From: Effrenium voratum
Lineage: Eukaryota; Sar; Dinophyceae; Suessiales; Symbiodiniaceae
Direction of reading: 5' to 3'
Assembly (NCBI GenBank): GCA_963377175.1
Contig: CAUJNA010000508.1
Span: forward strand, 118,733 to 182,732
DNA: 64,000 nucleotides
The notes under the pieces are model-generated. The model made no database searches, was not told the DNA's origin, and saw only the letters and a program-made list of their open reading frames with translations. Below are positions 45,501-57,399 of this stretch, piece by piece. Position numbers and translations under genes: made by a program. How positions within the stretch are numbered: the first letter of the stretch is position 1; the number at the start of each line of letters is the position of its first letter.

Positions 45501-46234
45501 GAAATCATATGGGCTTTGAATTAGTTGATAATGAGGTAAGATATGAAAAATGTGTTAATAATCCAACATTCAAAAATAGATTTATTATTAATGAAAACCT
45601 TGTAGGAGTTGAAAAAACTAAAGCGAAACTGAGACTGGACAAGCCGATTTTCTTAGGAATGACAATCCTTGACATCAGTAAATTACATATGTATCAGTTC
45701 TACTATGATGTTCTTAAGAAGAAATACAATGAAAACATCAATCTGGTTTATACTGATACTGACAGTTATGTAATTCAAACGTTCACTGAGGACATCTACA
45801 AGGACTTCAAAGAATTAAACCAATATATGGACTTTAGCGATTATCCACCTGAACACCCCTGCCATGACAAAACAAATAAGAAAAAACTCGGTTATTTCAA
45901 GGATGAGTGCAACGGTCAAACAATAACACAATTCATAGGGTTAACGCCTAAATCGTATGCTTTTACAATACACGGTGAAGAAGAAGAACAAAAGAAATCA
46001 AAAGGTGTAGTGAGACACAAGGTGAAGAAAGAACTGACTTACCAAAACTACCACGAAGCATTATTTCAAAACAAAAAGCATGAAATAACATATAATTTTA
46101 TTCGTAGTCGCAACCATCAATTATTTTCAATGTCTCAAGTCAAGCAATCACTCAGTAATTATGAAAATAAAAGGTTTTACATTGATGCTTTCAATTCATT
46201 GCCAATTCATTGCCATATGGGCATTACTCCATAA
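42526..46234 (+). pseudogene. polB: Protein-primed family B DNA polymerase, right copy (disrupted)
   Basis: Domains in order: N-terminal region with RLAEFLNRNPNMKIIV (about 42930) and FIPLPDWVANKKACINIK (43199), C2HC finger CRTCSHGF (43650), Exo I YADFEC (43806), endonuclease VII-like site WDHCHFTGQYRGCAH (44140), Exo II LKNYDAH (44243), Exo III LYLRTDVLLL (44709), motif A YLDANNLYG (45010), motif C YTDTDSY (45750). Lesions: frameshift near 43030, in-frame TAA at 43455, frameshift near 44385, stop at 45424 plus frameshift near 45475, and an 11-bp tandem duplication near 46192-46213 shifting the last residues. Around 45470 only YGKT of motif B remains; the preceding K-x-x-N-N is not visible. 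Same strand as the right-arm structural genes, whereas the left polymerase opposes its own. Confidence 0.88.
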
Positions 46235-46251
46235 AATAATTATCTAAATAG

Positions 46252-46276
46252 TTCTAATAATATGAAATTATTAGAA
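46252..46276 (+). terminator. Perfect 10-bp hairpin 18 nt after the right polymerase
   Basis: TTCTAATAAT (46252-46261), loop 5 nt, ATTATTAGAA (46267-46276). Fits the pattern of hairpins after stop codons in this element. Confidence 0.6.
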
Positions 46277-46343
46277 TGAGTTTCTCCATAATCTTTACCA
46301 AATATAGTGAAAGAATACATTGTATCTTATAATAATCAAGACT

Positions 46344-47180
46344 ATGGAAAACATAGAAGCAGAAATCATCAAGGGTCAAATCTATGTCATCAAAAACACA
46401 TTGAACAACACAATGTACATTGGCAGCACTAAACAAACACTACACAAACGGATGGCAAAGCATAGGCATGATGCTAAACATTGTGGAAAAATGCTGATGC
46501 ATCAAGAAATGAACAGACTTGGTATAGACAATTTCTTCATTGAGCAGGTGATATAATAGCCGAACAGCAGGCATAACTAAATGAAAGAAAGGCAGGAAGA
46601 AACAAACAAGAATATTACATAGATAAAAAGGACATGTTCAAACAGCGATGTTTCAACAATATTGATACAATAAAAGCACGCGACAAAGAACGCTATGAAA
46701 GAGACAAAGACAAAATCAATCAACGAAAGAAGAAACACCGTGAAACACATATAGAGACATACAAAGAAAGAGACAAACAGTATTACTACGAGAACAAAGA
46801 AAAGCGACTACAAAACCACAAAGCGTATGTTGAAGCAAACCCAGAGAAAATGAAAGATTACTATCACCAGTATTACCTAAAAAACCGTGAGAAGAAACAG
46901 GAATACAATAGACTACGCTACAACCAACTGAAGCTGGAGAAGGAAGCGAACAAGGCTTTGGACAAACATAACAACTTGCAAACCCAAACCATTATGTAAA
47001 AGGGATTGTGGGAAAATTAGGAATGGGAAACATATTGAAACTGCTCAACGGTTGCCATCGGGTAAAAAATCAGATTGGGGTGAGGGATACATCAAACATA
47101 AACAAGATGAGTTATACAAAATTCCTACTGGTTTGATTAGTGATATACTTGTTAAAACCCACCCGCCCGATACCTTGTAG
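46344..47180 (+). pseudogene. Second GIY-YIG endonuclease (right arm only, disrupted)
   Basis: MENIEAEIIKGQIYVIKNTL opens a GIY-YIG domain: QIYVIKN and MYIGSTKQTLHKRMAKHR are the two triads and the arginine helix. A stop at 46554-46556 (EQVI-stop) interrupts it. The frame 46634-46999 carries the Lys-rich YY-x-x-N repeats. A further segment without an ATG, CKRDCGKIRNGKHIETAQR, continues in another frame to a TAG at 47178. It is diverged from the GIY-YIG genes near the centre, so it is a separate family member. Lies between polymerase and terminal repeat. Confidence 0.75.
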
Positions 47181-47460
47181 TCGTCGAGGGAGGTGCCGTC
47201 TGACAAACAGGACTCACACGGCAGACCGAATTACGGATACGATGTCAGTCCTATGTAAGAAGCTTAAAATCCGACAGCTTAGTATTAGGAAAGGAAATAC
47301 CCTACTATAGTATTGTGAAATGACTATTTCCAATCCTCTATTTCACTGTTGCGAAATGCACGTTTCACACTGCTGAAACACCACTAGAAACAAGGAAAAA
47401 CGGTGTTTTGGTTTCATCATTGTGAAGTGCTCTCTTTCAGAGCAACCCCTAGCCAAAACT
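47181..47460. other. Right subterminal region with iterated short hairpins
   Basis: No coding frame. Between 47315 and 47440 three related elements occur: TTGTGAAATGACTATTTC, TTGCGAAATGCACGTTTCAC and TTGTGAAGTGCTCTCTTTCA, each with a small GAAA/TTTC inverted repeat. Could be iterons for a replication or recombination protein; not seen in the left arm. Confidence 0.45.
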
Positions 47461-47469
47461 ACTTAAAGA
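47461..47469 (+). promoter_or_regulatory. ACTTAAAGA motif, 28 nt before ATG 47497
   Basis: ACTTAAAGAAATATTACCTT then ATATATTAAGAGGAAAATG. Counterpart of the motif at 25986-25994 and inner edge of the repeat. Confidence 0.65.
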
Positions 47470-47496
47470 AATATTACCTTATATATTAAGAGGAAA

Positions 47497-48013
47497 ATGA
47501 ACGGTGATGAAATCAATAATTATATCAATAAAAAATGCCATGATTGTTGTCACTTCAAAAAAGAAAATATGGAATTGTATAAATTGAATTTACTTAAGGA
47601 AATGGTGAATAATATTATTAACTATTCAATGGATGGTGAAGAAGACATATGTAAGAATTGTAAAAATTGGAGAGATAATCAAATGTCTGTTGGGAATAAA
47701 AAGAATACATACTAGAAATGTAGAAGATGAGATTTTTAATATTCCTAACTGTAAATAAAATACCACCTTATGATTATGTTAAACAGTTTCTTAAAATCAG
47801 TAAGAAAAATATGAAATGATTGATGATATACTATGGATGTTGGGTTATAGTCAAAAGAAAGGAGAAGATGTTAAAGAACATATCAAATTATTTGTTGGAA
47901 GTAAAAAGTTTAATGTTCAAAATACAGTGGGAGATATTAATATTATTTTTAAAATGATGTATGAAAGAAGTAAGACAAATCAATTAAATTATTATCCTGA
48001 ACTGAAATTATAA
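47497..48013 (+). pseudogene. Terminal-repeat gene, unknown Cys-rich protein (right copy, frameshifted)
   Basis: Same protein as 25430-25957: MNGDEINNYINKKCHDCCHF, CKNCKNWRDN, IPPYDYVKQF, ending YYPELKL. Here the first frameshift of the left copy is absent, so 47497-47715 is open for 72 residues; it breaks near 47690 and again near 47810, after which 47816-48013 is open. Duplication of this gene by the terminal repeat would give two doses in the element. Confidence 0.7.
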
Positions 48014-48026
48014 TCAGAATATAATA

Positions 48027-48052
48027 ATAACATGTAAAATCTTATATGTTAT
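48027..48052 (+). terminator. Hairpin 14 nt after the stop of the right terminal gene
   Basis: ATAACAT (48027-48033) pairs with ATGTTAT (48046-48052). Mirror image of 25391-25416. Confidence 0.5.
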
Positions 48053-48168
48053 AATTACACTGAACTTTTAACCTATACATGAAAATTAGTGAGAAAAACA
48101 CTAACAAAACAAATACACCACCAACATCCCAGAACTTGATAACTACTAAAAGGGTTAACTCTTTCAAA

Positions 48169-48400
48169 TGAAAAAAATGTCGGCCCCCAGCCCAACAATG
48201 AACAAGGGGGGCAATTACCCAAATGATTACCTTAACGAAAACGATATATAAGCTCCCCAAAAACACCCTTTTCAAAACGAATAAGGGGGAACACAGATTT
48301 GAGATTGACATAAAAACCAGAACAGGCAACCATCAACAGGCCACCCCCCGGGCCCCCCCTTTTTACCATTTTTTAGGGGGGGGGGTCCACGGCCTGGAAC
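48169..48400. other. Right border of the viral island
   Basis: AT-moderate sequence changing to C/G-homopolymers near 48340-48390. A frame from 48223 reads MITLTKTIYKLPKNTLFKTN, which looks protein-like but is short and unassigned. It may be a remnant of the element or of its neighbour. Confidence 0.3.
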
Positions 48401-49510
48401 ATATATATATATATATCCCGACGGGTGCACTTGCAGGCGCTCTCTCGCCTAGGCGCCGCGCATTTTTCATCCATCCAGCCTTGCTTTATTGGCGCTTCAG
48501 ACATAAGTACACTTGAGCGACATGCGCGTGGGCGGGTGTGCTTACCATGTGCTAGCGCAGAGCAACTCTGCGCAACCTTGACAACAGAACGAGTTCGAAC
48601 CTGACCAAACAGCCAAGAGAGCATGCCACATAACTCAGCTCAACATCGAATCATGTCCACATGAATAACATTAGCCCCCCACCCCCCCCCACCCCCGCTT
48701 CAAACACACGTGAAGAAAGTATCCATGTTCGTTTGAAACATGAGCACAAGGGACTCGCCATGCTGATGCAGTGAAAACACTAACGAAAAACGCGGACGGA
48801 AATCGTCTGTTTAGGGATAACCGGCATGTGCTGCGAACACTGGTAAAATGCATGCAAAAGCACCACGGGGTCTCACCAACGAAGCCTGGAAACGCACCCG
48901 TTAGCATATATATATATATTGTGTATATGTGTAAATATATATATATATAGTCTGTGTGTGTGTGTGTTTGCGTGTCTGTCCCTTCAGCTGGCGTCCTCTT
49001 TGTTGCCCTTTTAAGCCATAACATTCCACCTTCGTTGTTGGAAGTCGGCACTTCTGCCATAGTCTTGCATCAATTGCTAGTGCAGCTCTCCATGGTGCAT
49101 GTTCTGTATTTTGGGGCAGGTTCGGGGGACTGATAGTCAGGCGTTGAGTCCTGGCGAAGAAAAGTACCCTCAACACACGAAGCAGGATTCGGAGCAAAGG
49201 CAAATCAATCCCCCAAAACTCGGCACAACTCATCGTGCACTCTTAGATTAGGTCCTAGACACCATTGGTATTGGGAGTGGGCCACATTGTCACTTTTGGG
49301 AGGCCCTTGAAAACCATGGAAAATGCTGACAGAGCGAAAAGCAACTGAGTGGGTCTCGCCCACCTTTGAAACCAACACTTCCTGGATGACTGATTGATTC
49401 TCCGAAACGAGAAGGCCTTTTGAACCAGATTGGGTTTGCTTCTTGATGTTTTTGCTTGTGCTGTGCACAAGGGGGTTTAGGGACAGCAGGTTGGCGCGCT
49501 CCCGGCCCGT
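48400..49510. other. Host-like sequence with (AT)n microsatellites
   Basis: (AT)n runs at about 48400-48415, 48906-48920 and 48935-48949, then (TG)n at 48952-48967. No supported gene. Confidence 0.6.
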
Positions 49511-49512
49511 TC

Positions 49513-49662
49513 CGATATCGATATGCCTCCCGAAATGGATGATGACAAACATCTCAAGCAAATCGATATCGATATGCCTCCCGAAATGGATGATGAACTA
49601 GCAGGTTGCATCAACTCTTTGCTCATCACAGACCTGCGGAACGCCCGGAACCATCCGTAGCT
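49513..49662 (+). CDS. Exon-like acidic frame with a 39-bp tandem-type duplication
   Basis: Two copies of a 39-base segment (about 49514-49552 and 49564-49602) lie 50 bases apart. One frame is open through both, giving DIDMPPEMDDDKHLKQ then IDIDMPPEMDDELAGC and NSLLITDLRN before a TAG at 49660. There is no ATG at the start, so it would be an internal exon. The spacing is not a multiple of three times the copy length by design, but the frame is kept in both copies. Function unknown. Confidence 0.3.
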
Positions 49663-50508
49663 TCAACAGAAAATGGAGCTTCCTTGGATTGACAACTCTT
49701 CTCGCTGAGCCGAATTCAACAAGTTCGACGCACAACGCGATAAATTGGTCTTCCTTCATTCAAGTCCACTAGACGCAATGGTGAGTGCTGCCTAATGGTG
49801 TCAGCGAACGGCCTAAGTTGCATCTCAGCATCTCCTTTGGCGCACGAGGGAGGGGGGGGAGTGACTCGAGGACTTGGCTTACCGCTGTCGCATGGCTTTT
49901 GCCAGGCCTCGCGAGTGCCTCGCGGACAGGCTGGCTTGCGATTTCGGCGAGAACTCTCATGCTTGCGCACTTGTTGGAGGTTCACACCTTGTTTGGCTGC
50001 TCCTCTGTCCAGAAACAATCACATCATGTCAGTGACCGCTGAAGTCCGTCCATCAGCGGAACATGGTCGGTTACAGGGGTAGAGAAAGCCCTCCACGGGC
50101 TTCTAACTGGCCCAAGCGGTGATCCTGGCAACCAGACCAACCGATGCAGTGCCACGAGAGAGCCACGTCTCGCTGTGTCGCCGGACTCGTTGCTGTCTTC
50201 AGCACTGTTGCAACGGCCAAGAAGAGCGCGGCGCATGCAGGTTCCAGGCAGAGATCGAAGCACGCATGCAGGCACGAACCCAGGGCATACAAGTGCGTGT
50301 GGCTGATCGACATTTTTGTGGTATTTAAGACGTGAACCTTATCTTAAATATCTCCGGCTTGCTCTTGCTCTTGAACAGACTTGGGGTGCGGGCTTTCCGC
50401 CTCGGTTCAGGCAAAGCGAGCTGGCTCTGGCCAAAACTTGGCCGGCGCCCTGGCACCCTGGCCTTGGTGGCCCTTTCGTCCTGGTGAACCACTGAGGCAC
50501 CTGTTCAT

Positions 50509-50616
50509 ATGGAGGAGGAAGAAGAGCAAGCAGAGGAGGATGAGGAGGAAGAGGAAGGAATGCTGGAAGTTCCAGAGGACGGAGTTGCAAGCAACAGAAG
50601 TTATTTTATGTACTGA
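50509..50616 (+). CDS. Short Glu-rich frame
   Basis: 35 residues: a start MEEEEEQAEEDEEEEEG, then MLEVPEDGVASNRSYFMY and a stop. Probably an exon end or chance product of a GAGGAA repeat. No function inferred. Confidence 0.2.
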   Translation: MEEEEEQAEEDEEEEEGMLEVPEDGVASNRSYFMY

Positions 50617-50619
50617 AAT

Positions 50620-53450
<2,831 letters not shown>

Positions 53451-54092
53451 GGCCTAATATAGCGAATGGCAAATGCCAACCGCATAAATAGATACAAGCA
53501 AAATTGAAAGAAAACAGACATCATTTTAATGATAACATCAATAATATAATATAATATTGTGTGAATGCTTCATGTATGCACGGACCTCAGCCGTCGCGCA
53601 ACCACGATCTGTGCGGGTGGCTAGCGCCGTTGGGATGTGGGGATGGGATGGGGTGATTGCATACGTTGTGTACTGAGCCGCTATCTCTATACGCGGGGCT
53701 AGGGGGGGTTTATAGATGTTGTGTGGTGCGTCGTCATTCTGAGGTTTGGAATGTTATACGGTTATACGTATGATTAGGGAGAAAATGGAGAGTGGATATT
53801 GTTTATTGTGTTGTTGTATCGAGGGGATGTTGAAGATTTACGATTATGAATACGGTTGTGTGAATTTAAGCATGGTTTTCGAGTGGTTTGGGGCTTATGA
53901 TTGCTTAATAAGTTTTGTATTTAGAATTTTATTTATTTGTTTATGAATTGATTTCGATAATTTATATATTGGTTTTGATTTGTTTTTTCTTAAAACGAAA
54001 TTTAATGGGGGATGACACGAAATTATTTATTTGTTACCTTAAAAAAACGAATTTTAGAATATATTGTTAATATTATTTATTGATGAATTATT

Positions 54093-54235
54093 TTGGGATA
54101 TTTTGGGATATTTGTTGGGATTTATTGGGTTGTTTTTGGATATTTGGCGGGATTTATTGGGAATTATTTTGATGAGATATTTGGTGGGATGTGTTTAATG
54201 GGATATTTGGTGGTATTTATTGATGAATTGGTTTA
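54093..54235. repeat. Irregular repeats of TTTGGYGGGATTTATTGGGA
   Basis: Units such as GGGATATTTGTTGGGATTTA, GGATATTTGGCGGGATTTAT and GGGATATTTGGTGGTATTTA follow one another about six times with 20-30 base spacing. Confidence 0.6.
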
Positions 54236-56089
54236 AAGGATTATTTTGATATGATATATTAATGAATTGAAAAAAATATATTTAATATAATATATATATA
54301 TATATATATTGATTATAAGTAAAAAGATTTGTGGGTTATTATACAGTTTTTTTTAAATATGTTTAATATTATTTGTTTTATGATTTTGTAGTTTCGGGAT
54401 TTGGGGAAAGAGGTTGATTGGGAATATTTGTGTATTGAATTTGTTATTATTAGTCGTTTATTATAGGATTAAATATAGGGATATTAGATTAGATAATAAA
54501 ATATATATGGTAGGAATATTGGATTTTCAATGTTTATGGATATTATGGGGGGTATTGTGGTTTCCGTTAAACCGATTTCGAGGATTTCTTGCGCTTCTTC
54601 GGCAGTCTTGGTAGGATTGTGGGGAGGGGGTGTGGGTAATAGAGTATAGGTACATAATTTCAATTTGAGGAAGATTTAGGTAGGATTGGATAGATTTAAA
54701 TATATATTTCATAAAAATTGATATCTTTAATAGATCTTATTGTTTGAATCCATATTGTAGGTTAATGAATCGATTTATTTCATAATCTTATATAATATTT
54801 CTTTAATATGTGGTTATGTAATTTTGTAGATTAAATTTTTAGAAAATAATAGAGGTGGCATCGGGATTATAAAATTGGATTTCTTTAATTATATAGATTA
54901 GTAGGATGGGTTATTTGAAATAGATTATTTGTTGAATAAATTTGTTTGGTTTATTTTTTTGTTTTTTATTTTATGAAATTAAAGATTTATTGTGTTAAGC
55001 CCTAGGTATAGTTTTGGATGAAGGTTGGTGATACGGAGTCTGAAGATTTTTTATGTAATTTAATTATATATTTCTAGATATATATTTTGTTTTAAAAAAA
55101 ATCTTTTTATATTGATTTATATCGGATTATTGGATATGGAATAATTTGCCGGATTGTATTAACGATATATATATATATGTAAAATTGAGCGTATATTTAT
55201 TATTATGAGATTTATTGTTTATTAATAGAAGATGTTCATAGTCGGATCCTAAATATAATTATTAATTGAATTAAATTTCGAAATTATTTATTAATTAAAT
55301 AATCTAAAATTAATCCGAATTTATATGAAATTTGTTTATCTCTATAAATAATAAAAATTATCGATAATTTTTTTAGGATGTATTTTATTTAGAAAATCAA
55401 TAATAATATTAAAATTATATTTATTTGAATATATTAATAATTAAAATTATATAAATAATAATAAATTTGCAAAATTATGATTTAAAATTATTTTAATTTT
55501 TACCTTCCATATTTACGAGTTTATAACCATAAACACAAATATAAATATTTTTTGAATAATTTGGAATATATAATTACCTAATAAATTTTGCATTGAGAGT
55601 TTTATCCACCTATTTATGTGTTCAATTCCTTTTATCTCCAAATCAATCTCGAGAATTCAATATCGATTCCATTAACAAAAACCAAACCTCTTCTAAAAAA
55701 GAACCCAACACTAAATTAAACAAAACAAATTATTCATAACCTAAAATAACATGTAAAAATCATCCTTTTAAAGATTCAAATTAGATTCAAAATACCAAAG
55801 CACCAACATAAAATATAAACCCAACTAAACAACAACCTAGATTCCGCATAAGCCCCGCCCCTCGTAAGCCGTGTAGATTTATATAAACCTTTCCCAAAAA
55901 AACAATAAATAATAATTGTGTTTTAATTCTATTATATTATATATTAATATATATTATTTGTTAATAATATATAACGAGGGACCCCTATATAGGGGGGAAG
56001 GGGGACCCCCACATATACATTTAAGCTGCGACCACAATCCTATCGCACCCCCCCCCAATATATATAAAAATCCACTGTTGCTGGGTTTT

Positions 56090-57300
56090 GCCCCAAACAT
56101 CAGCAAGAGACCAAAGCCAAACAGACCCATGGCAGACCCTGAAAAACTCCAGCTGCGCAAAAAGAAACGGCGCCCACACACAACAAACAAATTAGGATCC
56201 CTCCTGAAAGACGTCCCACTTCACGCAAGTGATCAACCCGACAAATAGGCCCTGAAAGAAACAAACTTCGCAAAAAAAAACGGGGGCCACACACAAAAAG
56301 AAAAATTACAAGCCCTACAAACAAGATCTCGCTTCACGAAAAACAGCAGGCCGACCCAGTCGGCCAACGCTAGGGTCTGAAAAAAAAAAACACAACTAGC
56401 GCAACAAAACGGCAGCCACACACAACAAGCAAATTAGACGCCCTACGCAAAAAAATCTTTTTTCTTTTAAAAAAGAAACACAAACAATCAACAAACAATC
56501 AAGTGGGTTAATGATAAGCCCGAAACAAAAACAAACTGCAAAAACACAAAGCGCAGCGACACACAACAAACAAGTTAAAGGCTCTACTTGCCAACAAACA
56601 ATTGACAAAAAACAGCTGCCCGAACAAGCAGACCAATAACAGGACCTGAAAACAAGCCGCGCACAAAAAATCCAGAAGCCCCACTAAAAACATCCCACTT
56701 GACGAAGAGCAGCAGCCCCGACCAAACAAACAACTAGCAGGCCCTGAAAAACAATTTCGCAAAAAAGCAGCCGCACACAACAAACAAATTGGAAGCCCTA
56801 CTAAAAGCATCACATTTTACGAAAAGCATCAGCCCGGGCCAGTGATAGGCCCTAAACAAAAGCTAGCTGCAAAAACACGGCGGCAACTACAAACAACACG
56901 CAAATTAGAACCATTGAAGGTGCGACCGCCGAGGGGGTTAAGGCCCCACCGGCGACGGGGTCGGGGCCCGACCGCCGGCAGGGTCGGGGCCCGACCGGCG
57001 ACGCGGTCAGGGCCCGACCGCCGGCGGGGTCGGGGCCCGACCGCCGACGGGGTCGGGGCCCGACCGCCGACGGAATTGGGGCCCAACCACAGGCCCTGAA
57101 CAATATCAATCTGCACAAAAGAAAGGCAGCCACACACAAGCAAATTAGAAACTCTACCTTGACGAAAAGCAGCAGCCCGACCAAGCAGCCTAGTAACAGC
57201 CCTATAAAAAAATCAAGCCGCGCAAAAAAGGGTAGCAACCACACAACAAACCAGAAGCCCGACGAAGACATCCCACTTGCAAAACAAACAAGAGACCAGA
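56090..57300 (+). repeat. Diverged ~110-145 bp satellite, direct orientation
   Basis: About nine units, each anchored by CACACAACAAACAAATTA followed by GAAGCCCTAC, then CATCCCACTTCACGAAAAGC, AGCAGCCCGACCAA and AGGCCCTGAAAAA. Anchors lie near 56174, 56287, 56413, 56556, 56664 (partial), 56774, 56887, 57130 and 57239. ORFs across it are artefacts. Confidence 0.8.
56923..57084. repeat. Seven tandem 23-bp GC-rich units
   Basis: Unit GACCGCCGACGGGGTCGGGG plus CCC, repeated seven times with small changes, inserted inside one satellite unit. Each unit contains the palindrome GTCGGGGCCCGAC across its joint (with GGGGCCC core). Confidence 0.92.
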
Positions 57301-57399
57301 AGGAACAGGAGACAAAGGAACATGATTGAAACGTATCTTGTTTTTTAAATGACCTTTGTAGTCATCTGTGTAGGTTACATTTTAGCGCCCGGTCACAAA

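Larger units (their letters stand above)
47461..48060. repeat. Right terminal inverted repeat (~600 bp)
   Basis: Reverse-oriented partner of 25383-25994 with the same gene, promoter motif and hairpin. The outer edge reads ATAACATATAAG-type sequence on the minus strand, ending GTGTAATTAT against GTATAATTAT on the left. Confidence 0.85.
25319..48168. mobile_element. Composite Polinton-like endogenous viral element (inverted dimer-like)
   Basis: An AT-rich island of about 22.8 kb with ~600 bp terminal inverted repeats, two protein-primed type B DNA polymerase genes, one retroviral-type integrase, three copies of a penton-like gene and several GIY-YIG genes. PolB plus integrase plus a jelly-roll minor capsid plus terminal inverted repeats is the hallmark of Polinton/Maverick elements and related Polinton-like viruses. 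Genes lie in two sets facing outward from a palindrome at 36352-36381. The outermost pair TTTGAAAGAGTTAA (25319-25332) and its complement (48155-48168) may mark the true ends. No major capsid, ATPase or protease was found. Most genes are disrupted, so it is a decaying insertion. Confidence 0.85.

Noticed and set aside
56829..57271. Arg/Pro/Gly-rich ORFs over the GC array
   Set aside because: Explained by the 23-bp tandem repeat; no start context or motif.
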